A stretch of DNA of 64,000 bases from Pantoea agglomerans NBRC 102470. Its GTDB lineage: Bacteria; Pseudomonadota; Gammaproteobacteria; Enterobacterales; Enterobacteriaceae. Below the pieces are notes generated by a model that was given only the letters and a program-made list of their open reading frames with translations, did not search any database and was not told where the DNA came from. This document shows, in pieces, positions 10,200-21,581 of the stretch (position 1 is its first letter; each line of letters opens with the position of its first letter). The DNA is taken from positions 186,001 to 250,000 of the forward strand of contig NZ_BCZA01000003.1 of NCBI RefSeq assembly GCF_001598475.1. Reading direction: 5' to 3'. A program made the translations under genes and the position numbers.

Positions 10200-10836
10200 G
10201 TTACACGCACTGTTTGGCGGCACCTTTGATCCGATTCATTTTGGCCATCTGCGCCCGGTCAAAGTGCTGGCGCAACAGACCGGCCTGCAGCGTGTGACGC
10301 TGCTGCCCAACAATGTACCGCCGCATCGTCCGCAACCGGAAGCCAGCGCTGCCCAGCGGGTTGCTATGCTGCGCTGCGCTATCCGCGACCTGCCGCTGTT
10401 TGAGATCGATACCCGCGAGCTGGAACGCGACACGCCGTCCTGGACCGTGACCACCCTGGAAGCCTGGCGCACCGAACGCGGTGCAGAACAGCCGCTGGGG
10501 TTTATTATTGGTCAGGATTCATTGCTGAGCTTATCAAAATGGCATCGCTGGCAGGATCTGCTGTCACTCTGCCATCTGCTGGTGTGCCAGCGCCCCGGCT
10601 ATCCGACCCGGTTCGACTCGCCTGACATGCAGCGCTGGCTTGAGCAACACCTCGCTCAGGATATCCGGCAACTGCATCAGCAGCCCGCAGGCCATATCTG
10701 GCTGGCGGACACCCCTCTCTATGACATTTCGGCCACGGAAATTCGCCGCCGTCGCCACCAGAATCAGCCCTGCGACGATCTGTTGCCCGCTGCGGTTATC
10801 GATTATATCGACCGCGAAGGCTTATATCGCGACTGA
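10192..10836 (+). CDS. nadD: Nicotinate-mononucleotide adenylyltransferase
   Basis: NadD joins ATP and nicotinate mononucleotide to make deamido-NAD in NAD synthesis. The nucleotidyltransferase motifs are clear: [11 protein letters not shown] near the N-terminus (HxGH type) and ISATEIRRR near the C-terminus. The frame is open from 10168, but the ATG at 10192 gives the family start ([14 protein letters not shown], like E. coli [14 protein letters not shown]) and 214 residues. The start lies inside the end of holA. Confidence 0.96.
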   Translation: MSELHALFGGTFDPIHFGHLRPVKVLAQQTGLQRVTLLPNNVPPHRPQPEASAAQRVAMLRCAIRDLPLFEIDTRELERDTPSWTVTTLEAWRTERGAEQPLGFIIGQDSLLSLSKWHRWQDLLSLCHLLVCQRPGYPTRFDSPDMQRWLEQHLAQDIRQLHQQPAGHIWLADTPLYDISATEIRRRRHQNQPCDDLLPAAVIDYIDREGLYRD

Positions 10837-10928
10837 TCCGGGCATGCTATACTACGCCGCTTAATTTTTTGGCTGCACTCTCCGGGCTTACAGCCGGCTC
10901 GTTACCACCAGATTCCAAGGGGAACCTT

Positions 10929-11246
10929 TTGCAAGGTAAAGCACTCCAAGAGTTCGTTATTGATAAGATTGATGATCTCAAAGGCCAGGACATTGTCACC
11001 ATCGACGTTCAGGGCAAATCCAGCATCACCGATTTCATGATCATCTGCACCGGCACCTCCACGCGTCATGTGACTTCGATCGCAGAACACGTAGAGCAGG
11101 AGTCGCGTTTAGCAGGCCTGATGCCATTAGGCATTGAAGGTAAAAGCGTGGCAGACTGGGTCGTGGTCGATCTGGGTGATGTCATCGTGCATGTGATGCA
11201 GGAAGAGAGTCGCCAGCTGTATGAGCTGGAAAAACTCTGGGGCTAA
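10929..11246 (+). CDS. rsfS: Ribosomal silencing factor RsfS
   Basis: RsfS binds ribosomal protein uL14 and blocks subunit joining in stationary phase. The 105 residues match E. coli RsfS almost throughout ([50 protein letters not shown]). The frame is open from further upstream. I chose the TTG at 10929 because it follows the Shine-Dalgarno AAGGGGA at a proper distance and reproduces the E. coli length. The weak start codon may keep expression low. rlmH follows after three bases. Confidence 0.94.
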   Translation: MQGKALQEFVIDKIDDLKGQDIVTIDVQGKSSITDFMIICTGTSTRHVTSIAEHVEQESRLAGLMPLGIEGKSVADWVVVDLGDVIVHVMQEESRQLYELEKLWG

Positions 11247-11249
11247 TCG

Positions 11250-11720
11250 GTGAAACTGCAACTTGTTGCCGTCGGCACGAAAATGCCTGACTGGGTGCAG
11301 ACCGGTTTTATGGAATATCTGCGCCGCTTCCCGAAAGATATGCCGCTTGAGCTGACCGAAGTGACCGCAGGTAAACGCGGTAAAAATGCTGATATCAAAC
11401 GCATTCTTGAAAAAGAGGGTGAAGCGATGTTAGCGGCGGTCGGCAAAGGCAATCGCATCGTCACGCTGGATATTCCTGGTCATCCGTGGGAAACCCCGCA
11501 GCTGGCACAGCAGATTGAACGCTGGAAGCTGGATGGTCGCGACGTCAGCCTGCTGATTGGCGGGCCTGAAGGCCTGGCCCCCGCCTGTAAAGCGGCGGCA
11601 GAGCAGAGCTGGTCACTGTCAGCATTGACGTTGCCCCATCCGCTGGTGCGCGTGCTGGTAGCCGAAAGTCTGTATCGGGCCTGGAGCATAACGACAAATC
11701 ATCCTTATCATCGTGAATGA
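11250..11720 (+). CDS. rlmH: 23S rRNA pseudouridine-1915 N3-methyltransferase
   Basis: RlmH methylates pseudouridine 1915 in helix 69 of 23S rRNA on assembled 70S ribosomes. It has 156 residues and begins [20 protein letters not shown] from a GTG codon. The SPOUT-class SAM-binding knot shows as [14 protein letters not shown], followed by [23 protein letters not shown] and the C-terminal TTNHPYHRE. It sits between rsfS and mrdA, as in E. coli. Confidence 0.96.
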   Translation: MKLQLVAVGTKMPDWVQTGFMEYLRRFPKDMPLELTEVTAGKRGKNADIKRILEKEGEAMLAAVGKGNRIVTLDIPGHPWETPQLAQQIERWKLDGRDVSLLIGGPEGLAPACKAAAEQSWSLSALTLPHPLVRVLVAESLYRAWSITTNHPYHRE

Positions 11721-11754
11721 CCGATCAGCCCACATCAGACATGACAAGTAGCGG

Positions 11755-13659
11755 ATGAAATTACAAAGCAACGCCTTTCGCGATTACAGCGCCGAACAGA
11801 AACTCTTTGTCCGTCGGGCCTTTATCGCCTTCGTCGGTATCTTACTGCTCTCTTCAGTACTGGTGGTTAACCTTTACCACCTGCAGATCCTTCGCTTTGA
11901 TGATTACAGCACCCGCTCCAACCAGAACCGTATCAAACTGGTGCCTGTGGCCCCCAGCCGCGGCATAATTTACGATCGTACCGGCACGCCGCTGGCGCTG
12001 AACCGCACCATCTATCAGGCAGAACTGGTTCCGGAAAAAGTAGATAATCTGCAACAGACCCTGGAAAACTTACGCCCGATTCTTGAGCTGACTGACGACG
12101 ACCTCGAAAACTTCCAGAAAGAGCGTAAACGCTCGCGTCGGTTCACCTCTATCCCGGTTAAAACCGGTCTGAATGACGTGCAGGTGGCGCGTTTTGCGGT
12201 CAATCAGTACCGCTTCCCCGGCGTGGAAGTTAAAGGTTACCAGCGCCGCTACTACCCTTACGGTGCCACGCTGACGCATGTGGTCGGCTACGTCTCAAAA
12301 ATCAACGATCGTGACGTTGCACGCCTCGACAAAGAGGGCATATGGCCTAACTACGCCGCGACGCACGACATCGGTAAGCTGGGCATTGAAGCCTATTACG
12401 AAAATTTGCTGCACGGCAAAACCGGCTTTGAAGAGGTTGAGGTCAACAACCGTGGCCGGGTCATTCGCCAGCTGCATGAGGAGTCCCCTCAGGCAGGCCG
12501 TGATATCTATCTGACTATCGATCTCAAACTGCAGCAATATGTCGAGACCCTGCTGGCGGGCAGTCGCGCGGCCGTCGTGGTCAGCGATCCGCGCACCGGC
12601 GAAATCCTCGCCATGGTCTCAACGCCCAGCTATGACGCCAACATGTTTGTCGACGGTATTTCCAGTAAGGATTACCGCGGCCTGCTGGAAGATGAAAACC
12701 GTCCGCTCTATAACCGTGCGATTCAGGCTGCCTATCCACCGGCTTCGACGGTTAAACCTTATGTGGCGGTCTCTGCCCTGAGTGCTGGCGTGATTAACCG
12801 TAATACCAGCCTGTTTGATCCCGGCTGGTGGCAACTTCCTGGTTCAGAAAAACGCTTCCGCGACTGGAAAAAATGGGGCCACGGACGTCTGAACGTCACC
12901 AAAGCGCTGGAAGAGTCTGCCGATACCTTCTTCTATCAGGTTGCCTATGACATGGGTATCGACCGGCTGTCGGAGTGGATGAATAAATTTGGTTACGGCA
13001 GCCGTACCGGCATCGATTTACCGCAGGAGAGCGCCGGTAACATGCCGACCCGTGACTGGAAACAGAGACGCTTTAAAAAGCCGTGGTATCAGGGCGATAC
13101 CATTCCGGTGGGGATCGGACAGGGTTACTGGACCGCCACGCCGTTGCAGATGAACAAAGCGATGATGATTCTGATCAACGACGGCGTCGTCAAGGTGCCG
13201 CATATGCTGCGCGCCACCCGCGAAGGCCGTACCCTGGTACCTTATCGCCAGCCGCCTGAAGCCCCGATTGGTGATATCCATTCCGGCTACTGGGAAATTG
13301 CCAAAGATGGCATGTATGGCGTGGCGAACCGGCCCAACGGCACCGCGCACAAGAGCTTCGCCGATGCGCCCTATAAAATCGCCGCCAAGTCCGGTACGGC
13401 TCAGGTCTTTGGCCTGAAAGAGAACGAAACCTATAACGCCCATAAAATTGCTGAACGATTACGCGACCATAAATTAATGACCGCGTTTGCCCCTTATGAC
13501 AAACCTCGGGTCGCCGTGACCATTATCCTGGAAAATGGTGGCGCCGGTCCGGCTGTCGGCACCGTCATGCGTCAGATTCTGGATCACATTATGTTGGGTG
13601 ATAACAATACAGTCCTGCCGGACGCCGCTCCTGTGCCGCCCGGTTATGAAGGTGAATAA
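11755..13659 (+). CDS. mrdA: Penicillin-binding protein 2 (peptidoglycan transpeptidase)
   Basis: PBP2 cross-links peptidoglycan in the elongasome and keeps the rod shape. It has 634 residues. A single membrane anchor lies near residues 20-42, followed by the pedestal domain with the RGIIYDRTG motif. The transpeptidase motifs are SxxK (ASTVKP, Ser about residue 331), SxD (ESADTFF) and KSGTAQ. It is followed by mrdB after two bases. The pair RodA-PBP2 works as glycan polymerase plus cross-linker. Confidence 0.98.
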   Translation: MKLQSNAFRDYSAEQKLFVRRAFIAFVGILLLSSVLVVNLYHLQILRFDDYSTRSNQNRIKLVPVAPSRGIIYDRTGTPLALNRTIYQAELVPEKVDNLQQTLENLRPILELTDDDLENFQKERKRSRRFTSIPVKTGLNDVQVARFAVNQYRFPGVEVKGYQRRYYPYGATLTHVVGYVSKINDRDVARLDKEGIWPNYAATHDIGKLGIEAYYENLLHGKTGFEEVEVNNRGRVIRQLHEESPQAGRDIYLTIDLKLQQYVETLLAGSRAAVVVSDPRTGEILAMVSTPSYDANMFVDGISSKDYRGLLEDENRPLYNRAIQAAYPPASTVKPYVAVSALSAGVINRNTSLFDPGWWQLPGSEKRFRDWKKWGHGRLNVTKALEESADTFFYQVAYDMGIDRLSEWMNKFGYGSRTGIDLPQESAGNMPTRDWKQRRFKKPWYQGDTIPVGIGQGYWTATPLQMNKAMMILINDGVVKVPHMLRATREGRTLVPYRQPPEAPIGDIHSGYWEIAKDGMYGVANRPNGTAHKSFADAPYKIAAKSGTAQVFGLKENETYNAHKIAERLRDHKLMTAFAPYDKPRVAVTIILENGGAGPAVGTVMRQILDHIMLGDNNTVLPDAAPVPPGYEGE

Positions 13660-13661
13660 AC

Positions 13662-14780
13662 ATGTCGATGCAAGATAGTCCGCAGAAACGTTCGATCTGG
13701 ATGCGCATCCACATCGATCCGCTGTTTATGCTGATCATTCTCGGCCTGCTGACCTACAGCGCTGTGGTGATCTGGAGCGCCAGTGGTCAGGACCCCGGCA
13801 TGATGGAGCGTAAACTCGGTCAGATCGCGATGGGGCTGGTCATCATGATTGTGCTGGCGCAGGTACCGCCGCGCGTCTATGAAGGCTGGGCGCCCTATCT
13901 CTATATTGTCTGCGTCATTCTGCTGGTGGCGGTGGATGCCTTTGGGCAGATCAGTAAAGGCGCTCAACGCTGGCTTGACCTCGGCTTTGTGCGTTTTCAG
14001 CCCTCTGAGATTGCCAAGATAGCGGTGCCTTTAATGGTGGCGCGCTTTATCAACCGCGATGTCTGTCCGCCGACGCTGAAAAATACCGGCATTGCGCTGA
14101 TTCTGATCTTCCTGCCCACCCTGCTGGTGGCGGCACAGCCCGATCTCGGCACCTCAATTCTGATTGCCGCCTCCGGCTTGTTTGTGCTGTTCCTCTCGGG
14201 TATGAGCTGGAAACTGATTGGCGTAGCCGTGTTGCTGGTCGCCGCCTTTATCCCGATTTTGTGGTTTTTCCTGATGCACGATTATCAGCGTGACCGCGTG
14301 ATGATGCTGCTCGACCCGGAAACAGATCCGCTGGGAGCGGGTTATCACATTATCCAGTCGAAAATTGCTATTGGCTCAGGAGGTCTGCGCGGTAAAGGCT
14401 GGCTGCAGGGCACCCAGTCTCAGCTGGAGTTTTTACCGGAACGTCATACCGACTTTATCTTTGCGGTTCTGGCCGAAGAGTTAGGCCTGGTTGGCGTGCT
14501 GCTGCTGCTGGCCCTTTATCTGCTGCTGATCATGCGGGGATTGGTGGTGGCAGCCCGGGCGCAGACCACCTTTGGCCGGGTAATGGCGGGCGGTTTAATG
14601 CTGATTTTATTCGTTTATGTTTTCGTTAACATTGGCATGGTTAGTGGTATCTTACCGGTAGTTGGCGTGCCGCTGCCGCTGGTCAGTTATGGCGGCTCCG
14701 CGCTTATCGTGCTTATGGCGGGATTTGGCATTGTGATGTCGATCCACACTCACCGAAAAATGTTATCTAAAAGTGTCTAA
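13662..14780 (+). CDS. mrdB: Rod-shape peptidoglycan glycosyltransferase RodA
   Basis: RodA is the SEDS-family polymerase that extends glycan strands and partners PBP2. The 372 residues form about ten membrane helices. Strongly conserved blocks include [31 protein letters not shown], the catalytic-loop region with [17 protein letters not shown], and [16 protein letters not shown]. Two ATG codons lie six bases apart (13662 and 13668), and I keep the first. The gene ends ten bases before rlpA. Confidence 0.97.
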   Translation: MSMQDSPQKRSIWMRIHIDPLFMLIILGLLTYSAVVIWSASGQDPGMMERKLGQIAMGLVIMIVLAQVPPRVYEGWAPYLYIVCVILLVAVDAFGQISKGAQRWLDLGFVRFQPSEIAKIAVPLMVARFINRDVCPPTLKNTGIALILIFLPTLLVAAQPDLGTSILIAASGLFVLFLSGMSWKLIGVAVLLVAAFIPILWFFLMHDYQRDRVMMLLDPETDPLGAGYHIIQSKIAIGSGGLRGKGWLQGTQSQLEFLPERHTDFIFAVLAEELGLVGVLLLLALYLLLIMRGLVVAARAQTTFGRVMAGGLMLILFVYVFVNIGMVSGILPVVGVPLPLVSYGGSALIVLMAGFGIVMSIHTHRKMLSKSV

Positions 14781-14790
14781 GAGGCTGCAG

Positions 14791-15888
14791 ATGCGTAAGG
14801 AATGGCTTGGCGTTGCACTGGCATCACTGGTTCTGGCGGCCTGTACCACGCCGGAACCCCAAAATACGGCGCCGCCGCAACCGGCTTACAATGGACCGGT
14901 GGTGGAGATTCCAGGCGTTGAGCCACGTTATGAGCCGATCAATCCAGGCACCAGCCAGGATTACAGCGTGAACGGCAAAAATTATCGCGTCATTAAAGAT
15001 CCGTCGAACTACAGTGAAGTCGGCCTGGCCACCTGGTACGGCGAAGAGGCGCAGGGCAACCGCACCGCTACCGGCGAAGCCTACGATCCTGATGCGCTGA
15101 CCGCGGCCCACCCTACTCTGCCGCTGCCGAGCTATGTGCGCGTGACCAATATCGCGAATGGCCGACAGATTGTGGTGCGCGTTAACGATCGCGGCCCTTA
15201 CACGCCAGGACGCATTATCGACCTGTCGCGGGCTGCCGGTGACCGCCTGAATATCTCCAACAATTCGCGCGTGCGGGTTGATTACATCAAGGTCGCCCCA
15301 GACGGTTCGCTCTCTGGCCCCGGCACCATCGGGACCGTCGTGGCAAAACAGAGCTACTCTCTGCCTGCCCGTCCAGACCTGAGTGGTGGCGCGGTGATGA
15401 ACGGCGGCAGCGCAGCCCCCTCAGAGCCGCCTGCGCAAAATGTTGAGGCCATCAGCAACAGCACGCTGCAAAGCGGTGACAATATGGGCGCGCCGGTGCA
15501 GAGCAGCGGCTTTCTTGGTGCACCCCAGCCATTAGCGACCGGCGTACTGGAAGGTAACGAACCGCCAGCCGCCGCACCCGCCAGTTCCGCACCGGCAGTC
15601 AGCAATGCTGCTCCCGCAGCAGCCAGCGCCGCGCCTGCAGCCAGCAGTGGTGGTGCCGATGGATATGTGGTGCAGGTCGGTGCGCTGAATGACCCGGCGC
15701 GTGCCCAGCAGATGATGAAAAGCCTGAGCCAGCGTTATGGCGTGCCCGGTAAGGTAGAAGACGCGGGCAACAATGTGTATCGCGTTCAGCTCGGCGGTTA
15801 CGCCTCCCGCGCCGAAGCGGCAGCGCTGCAACAGCGTCTGAGCAGTGAAGGCCAGGCCGCCTCATTTATTACTAACACGCGTCGCTGA
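14791..15888 (+). CDS. rlpA: Septal-ring lytic transglycosylase RlpA (lipoprotein)
   Basis: RlpA is an outer-membrane lipoprotein that binds denuded glycan at the septum and, in some species, cleaves it. The start at 14791 gives a signal sequence with lipobox LAAC. The frame is open a little further upstream, but this ATG has an AGAGG site. The double-psi beta-barrel domain spans [20 protein letters not shown] to [11 protein letters not shown] long Ala/Pro/Ser linker leads to a C-terminal SPOR domain ([16 protein letters not shown]). The residues after LATWYG look closer to active RlpA enzymes than the E. coli version does. That is inference. Confidence 0.94.
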   Translation: MRKEWLGVALASLVLAACTTPEPQNTAPPQPAYNGPVVEIPGVEPRYEPINPGTSQDYSVNGKNYRVIKDPSNYSEVGLATWYGEEAQGNRTATGEAYDPDALTAAHPTLPLPSYVRVTNIANGRQIVVRVNDRGPYTPGRIIDLSRAAGDRLNISNNSRVRVDYIKVAPDGSLSGPGTIGTVVAKQSYSLPARPDLSGGAVMNGGSAAPSEPPAQNVEAISNSTLQSGDNMGAPVQSSGFLGAPQPLATGVLEGNEPPAAAPASSAPAVSNAAPAAASAAPAASSGGADGYVVQVGALNDPARAQQMMKSLSQRYGVPGKVEDAGNNVYRVQLGGYASRAEAAALQQRLSSEGQAASFITNTRR

Positions 15889-16019
15889 ACCGTTTATCAG
15901 ACAGCTGCACGTTACGTCTGCTAACAACCCAATCATCACGTCCGGTGCCAGTTAATCTGGCATTGGGTATGATGAGTGACATTTTCAACCTCAAACTCAC
16001 GGATGTTGTAGTCCTACAC

Positions 16020-17231
16020 ATGAACACGCTGAAATCATCTCGTTTGCTGAAACGCCTGACAGTGGGATCACTGATCGCTTTCTCTCTCAGCCATGCTGCT
16101 ATTGCTGATGACGTCAATCTCAAGACCATGATTCCGGGCGTGCCGGACATTGATGCCGAAGCGTACGTCCTTATCGACTACAACTCAGGCAAAGTGCTGG
16201 CAGAGAAAAATGCCGATGCACGCCGCGATCCTGCCAGTCTGACCAAGATGATGACCAGCTATGTCATTGGTCAGGCCGTTAAAGCGGGTAAAATTCATCA
16301 GGACGATATGGTCACCGTCGGCCCGGATGCCTGGGCGACCGGCAACCCGGTGTTCAAAGGCTCATCGCTGATGTTCCTGAAGCCAGGCGACCGCGTGCCG
16401 GTTTCTCAGCTGACCCGTGGGATTGTGCTGCAGTCCGGTAACGACGCCTGTGTTGCAATGGCTGACTATGTTGCTGGCAGCCAGGATGCGTTCGTTAACC
16501 TGATGAACAACTACGTTAAAGCGATTGGTCTGCAGAATACCCACTTCCAGACTGTTCATGGTCTGGACGCGGAAGGTCAGTACAGCTCCGCGCGCGATAT
16601 GGCGTTGATCGGTCAGGCGCTGATCCGTGACGTGCCGGAAGAGTATGCTGTTTATAAAGAGAAAGAGTTCACCTTCAATAATATCCGTCAGATGAACCGT
16701 AACGGTCTGCTGTGGGATACCAACCTGAATGTGGACGGCATCAAAACCGGTCACACCAACTCTGCCGGTTACAACCTGGTGGCGTCTGCAACTGAAGGCC
16801 AGATGCGCCTGATCTCCGCGGTAATGGGCGGTCATACCTACAAAGGCCGTGAAACTGAGAGTAAGAAACTGCTCACCTGGGGCTTCCGTTTCTTTGAAAC
16901 CGTGGCGCCACTGAAAGCGGGCAAAGAGTTCGCCTCTGAGCCAGTCTGGTTCGGCGATAACGACCGTGTGCAGCTGGGCGTGGAAAAAGATGCTTACCTG
17001 ACCATCCCACGTGGCCGCATGAAAGATCTGAAAGCCAGCTATGTGCTGACCAACACGGAACTGCATGCACCACTGAAGAAAAATCAGGTGGTCGGCAGCA
17101 TCAACTTCCAGCTGGATGGCAAGACTATCGAACAGCGTCCGCTGGTGGTACTGAACGAGATCTCTGAAGGAGGTTTCTTTGGCCGTATCGTTGATTACAT
17201 CAAGCTGATGTTCCATCACTGGTTCGGTTAA
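16020..17231 (+). CDS. dacA: D-alanyl-D-alanine carboxypeptidase PBP5
   Basis: PBP5 trims the terminal D-alanine from peptidoglycan stem peptides and controls cross-linking. It has 403 residues with a signal peptide ending around AAIADD. The active-site motifs are SLTK, SGN ([14 protein letters not shown]) and KTG (GIKTGHT). A C-terminal beta domain and the amphipathic anchor [14 protein letters not shown] complete it. An upstream in-frame ATG at 15945 was rejected because the 16020 start reproduces the E. coli length exactly. The gene stands alone between rlpA and ybeD. Confidence 0.97.
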   Translation: MNTLKSSRLLKRLTVGSLIAFSLSHAAIADDVNLKTMIPGVPDIDAEAYVLIDYNSGKVLAEKNADARRDPASLTKMMTSYVIGQAVKAGKIHQDDMVTVGPDAWATGNPVFKGSSLMFLKPGDRVPVSQLTRGIVLQSGNDACVAMADYVAGSQDAFVNLMNNYVKAIGLQNTHFQTVHGLDAEGQYSSARDMALIGQALIRDVPEEYAVYKEKEFTFNNIRQMNRNGLLWDTNLNVDGIKTGHTNSAGYNLVASATEGQMRLISAVMGGHTYKGRETESKKLLTWGFRFFETVAPLKAGKEFASEPVWFGDNDRVQLGVEKDAYLTIPRGRMKDLKASYVLTNTELHAPLKKNQVVGSINFQLDGKTIEQRPLVVLNEISEGGFFGRIVDYIKLMFHHWFG

Positions 17232-17238
17232 GCGTGGC

Positions 17239-17258
17239 GGGTGATTGAAAAATCACCC
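17239..17258 (+). other. Small perfect hairpin after dacA
   Basis: GGGTGATT-GAAA-AATCACCC is an 8-bp stem closed by a GAAA tetraloop, eight bases after the dacA stop. No T run follows, so it may protect the mRNA 3' end rather than terminate. A true terminator lies 30 bases further on. Confidence 0.5.
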
Positions 17259-17286
17259 CTTCGCCCCCATTACACGATATTATGTT

Positions 17287-17315
17287 GCTCCCGCTCAGGC
17301 GGGAGCCTGTTTTTT
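17287..17315 (+). terminator. Rho-independent terminator between dacA and ybeD
   Basis: GCTCCCGCTCAGGCGGGAGC forms a strong hairpin and is followed by CTG and six T. It ends dacA transcription just before the ybeD ribosome site. Confidence 0.85.
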
Positions 17316-17331
17316 ATGCACCGGAGTTAAT

Positions 17332-17595
17332 ATGAAAACCAAACTGAATGAGCTGCTCGAATTTCCTACCCCATTTACCTACAAAGTAATGGGTCTGGCA
17401 CAACCGGAGCTGGTTGATCAAGTGGTTGAAGTGGTGCAACGCCATGCGCCAGGCGACTACAGCCCTGAAGTTAAGCCGAGCAGCAAAGGCAACTATCACT
17501 CCGTCAACATCACTATCACCGCCACCCACATCGAGCAGGTAGAACGCCTGTACGAAGAGCTGGGCAACATCGAAATTGTGCGGATGGTACTGTAA
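17332..17595 (+). CDS. ybeD: YbeD regulatory-fold protein (DUF493)
   Basis: This is a small conserved cytoplasmic protein of 87 residues with an ACT-like fold in E. coli and no firm function. It is often linked to lipoate genes by position. It begins [20 protein letters not shown] and ends with [13 protein letters not shown]. The frame is open 29 codons further upstream, but the ATG at 17332 has a clear GGAG site and the family start. lipB follows after 80 bases. Confidence 0.94.
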   Translation: MKTKLNELLEFPTPFTYKVMGLAQPELVDQVVEVVQRHAPGDYSPEVKPSSKGNYHSVNITITATHIEQVERLYEELGNIEIVRMVL

Positions 17596-17675
17596 TTTAC
17601 GGGTCGGCAAGGCGCCTCTGCCTGACGGTTTGCCGACGTTATCCTCAGCGTTTTTTCCTTTAGCGGGCTTTCGTT

Positions 17676-18335
17676 TTGTCAGTTGAAACTCTTCTTGTCC
17701 GCCAGTCAGGTCTGCGCGACTGGCAATCTGTCTCCGACGCCATGCATCACTATACCGACCAGCGCAACGACCAGAGTCGTGATGAAATCTGGCTGGTTGA
17801 ACATCCTCCGGTCTTCACTCAGGGTCAGGCGGGCAAAGCAGAGCATCTGCTGATGCCAGGCGAAATCCCGGTGGTGCAGAGTGACCGCGGGGGTCAGGTC
17901 ACCTATCACGGGCCAGGACAGCAGGTGATGTACGTCCTGATCGATGTGAAACGCCGTAAGCTCGGCGTACGCCAGCTGGTGACCATTCTGGAAGAGACGG
18001 TTATCGCCACCCTGGCAGAGTTTGGCGTCAGCGCCCGCGCCCGTGCTGATGCACCTGGCGTCTACGTTGGGGAAGAGAAAATCTGCTCACTGGGATTACG
18101 CATCCGTAAAGGCTGCTCGTTTCACGGTCTGGCGCTGAATGTTGCTATGGATTTGTCGCCCTTCCTGCGCATCAATCCCTGTGGTTACGCCGGCATGAGC
18201 ATGACCCAGTTGAAAAATTTCCAGCCAGAGGTGACGACGGAGCAGGTACACTCTCCGCTGGTCAGCGCGTTTGCGCGGCTGTCAGGTTATGAAAATGTTG
18301 AATGGATTTCAGGGGATCTCCCTGTTAAACCTTAA
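17676..18335 (+). CDS. lipB: Octanoyltransferase LipB
   Basis: LipB moves octanoate from acyl-carrier protein to lipoyl domains, the first step of lipoate synthesis. The 219-residue protein contains [19 protein letters not shown] and the catalytic pair Lys135 (GEEKICSLG) and Cys169 (INPCGYAG). The start is TTG at 17676, which aligns with the E. coli N-terminus. Its ribosome site is weak, so expression may be modest. The C-terminal 25 residues diverge from E. coli. Confidence 0.95.
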   Translation: MSVETLLVRQSGLRDWQSVSDAMHHYTDQRNDQSRDEIWLVEHPPVFTQGQAGKAEHLLMPGEIPVVQSDRGGQVTYHGPGQQVMYVLIDVKRRKLGVRQLVTILEETVIATLAEFGVSARARADAPGVYVGEEKICSLGLRIRKGCSFHGLALNVAMDLSPFLRINPCGYAGMSMTQLKNFQPEVTTEQVHSPLVSAFARLSGYENVEWISGDLPVKP

Positions 18336-18403
18336 CGCAGAATGCGAATTTACAAATATGTAACTTATCCGCGCTGACTGTGGCTGCTTCGCAGGCGATG
18401 TGA

Positions 18404-18412
18404 TGATATAAT
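18404..18412 (+). promoter_or_regulatory. Extended -10 promoter of lipA
   Basis: TGATATAAT is a perfect extended -10 element (TGnTATAAT). No good -35 box is needed or seen. Transcription would start near 18419, giving an 86-nt leader that contains the hairpin at 18436-18475. Confidence 0.7.
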
Positions 18413-18435
18413 TTTTGCACTTTTTTCAAATAAAG

Positions 18436-18475
18436 TTGAAAGCAGCCTTCCCGGTTTGAGTGGGAACGCTTTCAA
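18436..18475 (+). promoter_or_regulatory. Two-part hairpin in the lipA leader
   Basis: TTGAAAGC (18436-18443) pairs perfectly with GCTTTCAA (18468-18475). Inside it TTCCC (18448-18452) pairs with GGGAA (18462-18466). The structure ends 29 bases before the lipA ATG. No T run follows, so it is not a terminator. It could affect stability or translation. Confidence 0.5.
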
Positions 18476-18504
18476 ATCGCAATCCGACCGGAACCTGCTG
18501 ATTT

Positions 18505-19470
18505 ATGAGTAAACCAATTCAGATGGAACGCGGCGTCAAATATCGTGACGCAGACAAAATGGCGCTGATCCCGGTGAAAACCGTGGCTGTTGAACGGCAG
18601 GAGATGTTGCGTAAGCCGGAATGGATGAAAATCAAGCTGCCAGCTGACTCCAGTCGTATTCAGGGCATTAAAGCCGCGATGCGCAAAAACGGGCTGCACT
18701 CAGTCTGTGAAGAGGCATCCTGCCCTAACCTCGCCGAATGCTTCAACCACGGCACCGCCACCTTTATGATCCTTGGCGCAATCTGTACCCGTCGTTGTCC
18801 GTTCTGCGATGTGGCACATGGCCGCCCCAATGCCCCTGACGCTAACGAACCCGCTAAACTGGCGCAGACGATTGCCGATATGGGCCTGCGCTACGTGGTG
18901 ATCACCTCGGTTGACCGCGATGATTTGCGTGATGGTGGCGCACAGCACTTTGCCGACTGCATCAGCGCGATTCGCGAAAAAAATCCGACGATCAAAATCG
19001 AAACGCTGGTGCCGGACTTCCGTGGCCGTATGGATCGCGCGCTGGAGATTCTTACCGCGACGCCACCGGATGTGTTTAACCACAATCTGGAAAACGTACC
19101 GCGCGTCTACCGCCAGGTGCGTCCGGGCGCGAACTACGAGTGGTCACTGAAGCTGCTTGAACGTTTCAAAGAGGCGCATCCTCACATCCCGACAAAATCG
19201 GGTCTGATGGTGGGCCTGGGCGAAACCAATGCCGAAATCGTTGAGGTGATGCGCGATCTGCGTCGCCATGGTGTCACCATGCTGACGCTGGGCCAGTATC
19301 TGCAGCCGAGCCGCCACCACCTGCCGGTTCAGCGCTACGTCAGCCCGGCTGAGTTCGATGAGATGAAAGAAGAAGCGATGGCGATGGGCTTTACCCATGC
19401 CGCGTGCGGTCCGTTTGTCCGTTCTTCCTATCATGCGGATATGCAGGCCAAAGGCGAAGAAGTGAAATAA
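18505..19470 (+). CDS. lipA: Lipoyl synthase LipA
   Basis: LipA is a radical-SAM enzyme that inserts two sulfurs into protein-bound octanoate. It has 321 residues. The auxiliary cluster cysteines lie in [12 protein letters not shown] (first at residue 68). The radical-SAM cluster is Cys94, Cys98 and Cys101 in CTRRCPFC. The C-terminal RSSYHAD carries the serine that binds the auxiliary cluster. The gene has its own promoter. The LysR gene ybeF that separates lipB and lipA in E. coli is absent. A strong terminator follows. Confidence 0.98.
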   Translation: MSKPIQMERGVKYRDADKMALIPVKTVAVERQEMLRKPEWMKIKLPADSSRIQGIKAAMRKNGLHSVCEEASCPNLAECFNHGTATFMILGAICTRRCPFCDVAHGRPNAPDANEPAKLAQTIADMGLRYVVITSVDRDDLRDGGAQHFADCISAIREKNPTIKIETLVPDFRGRMDRALEILTATPPDVFNHNLENVPRVYRQVRPGANYEWSLKLLERFKEAHPHIPTKSGLMVGLGETNAEIVEVMRDLRRHGVTMLTLGQYLQPSRHHLPVQRYVSPAEFDEMKEEAMAMGFTHAACGPFVRSSYHADMQAKGEEVK

Positions 19471-19503
19471 GCACGCTTTTGCGGTCGGATGACCGAAAAA
19501 CAA

Positions 19504-19534
19504 AAAACCAGACTGGAGACAGTCTGGTTTTTTT
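19504..19534 (+). terminator. Terminator between lipA and tatE
   Basis: AAACCAGACT and AGTCTGGTTT form a perfect 10-bp stem with a six-base loop, followed by a run of T. The A-rich 5' flank makes it usable for tatE on the other strand as well. Confidence 0.9.
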
Positions 19535-19582
19535 ATCTGTGCCTGAAATAAAAAGTAACAGTTATTTGCAGCAAATAACCGA

Positions 19583-19786
19583 TTAATCTTTATGAACGAC
19601 GCGTTCTGCCGGCACGTCTTCAGCCGCAGTTCGGGTTGCGCTGGTATCTTCATCTTTCATGGCTTTTTTAAAGCCCTTGATTGCGGAGCCCAGATCGCCA
19701 CCCAGTGAGCGCAACTTGTTGGTACCAAAAAGCAGTACGATAAGCGCACCGATAATCAGCAGCTTGGCAATACTGATACCTTCCAT
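19583..19786 (-). CDS. tatE: Sec-independent translocase protein TatE
   Basis: TatE is a TatA paralogue that helps form the twin-arginine pore for folded proteins. The 67-residue protein has one N-terminal membrane helix ([19 protein letters not shown]), then the amphipathic helix [20 protein letters not shown] typical of TatA/E, and a short acidic tail. Its position next to lipA on the opposite strand is the enterobacterial arrangement, which favours TatE over TatA. Confidence 0.94.
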   Translation of the reverse strand: MEGISIAKLLIIGALIVLLFGTNKLRSLGGDLGSAIKGFKKAMKDEDTSATRTAAEDVPAERVVHKD

Positions 19787-19878
19787 ATTTAACCTTTCAA
19801 CTTTATCGAATCACGGTGACTGATATTTACGCGCAGTTTGCCTGCGGCGACAACTGGAATCTGTAACAGAGTAAGATC

Positions 19879-20645
<767 letters not shown>

Positions 20646-20649
<4 letters not shown>

Positions 20650-21581
20650 TGCTCCTCCTGCTGGGGTTGCGCGTTAGCGGCGACGGCGGCGCGTCTGGGG
20701 GCGCTGGCCACCCGACGAGTACCACGCGCGTAGTAACGCTCGATGGCGGACTGGCCCAGATTGAGGATCGAGGTGATCAGCAGATACCAGATCACCGCCA
20801 CCATCAGCATCGGGATGATCTCGAAGGTACGGTTGTAGATGGCCTGCACCGAATAGAGCAGATCGCCCATTGCGATCACGCTGACCAGCGACGTCGCCTT
20901 GATCATGCTGATCAGCTGGTTGCCGGTGGGTGGAATAATCGATCGCATCGCCTGAGGAATGATGATGCGCCGCAGCGCCCGTGAACGACTCATACCAAAG
21001 GCCTGGGTAGTCTCTACCTGACCGTTATCCACCGACAGCAGACCGGCGCGAATAATTTCCGCCATATAGGCCGCTTCATTCAGCGCCAGCCCGGCAATAG
21101 CGGCTGTCAGTGGGGTGATCAGATCGTTGGTATTCCAGCTGGCCAGCGTGATATCGGTCCACGGCAGCGTCAGCGACAGCGCCGGAAACAGCGTAGAAAG
21201 GTTGTACCAGAAGATCAGCTGTACCAGTAGCGGCGTGCCACGAAAGAACCAGATATAGAGTCCGGCAACGCCGCGCAGCAACCGGTTCTCAGAGAGCCGC
21301 CAGACGCCCAGCAGCAGACCGAGCAGCGTGCCGAGCACCATCGACACCACTGTCAGCCCCAGAGTGACCTGCAACCCTTTGAGCACGGATCCTTCGGTAA
21401 ACCACTTGAGTACCACCTGCCATTCAAAATTAGGGTTGGTCGCCACCAGCCACAATAGATTGGTGCCGATCACCAGCACTAAAATCCAGCTGATCCAGCG
21501 TCCGTAAGTGGGGGCGCTGCGAGCGAACGCCACGTCGCGCAGCTGTGCCTCGCCGCTGTGCAGATGGCGCGGCGGGCTCAT
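20646..21581 (-). CDS. Polar amino acid ABC transporter, permease
   Basis: This is an inner-membrane channel subunit of the HisM family. At 311 residues it is longer than most because of an N-terminal cytoplasmic stretch and an extra loop ([16 protein letters not shown]). The EAA loop reads [20 protein letters not shown]. Only one permease gene is present, so it probably works as a homodimer. The C-terminal tail is basic and alanine-rich. It overlaps both operon neighbours by four bases. Confidence 0.88.
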
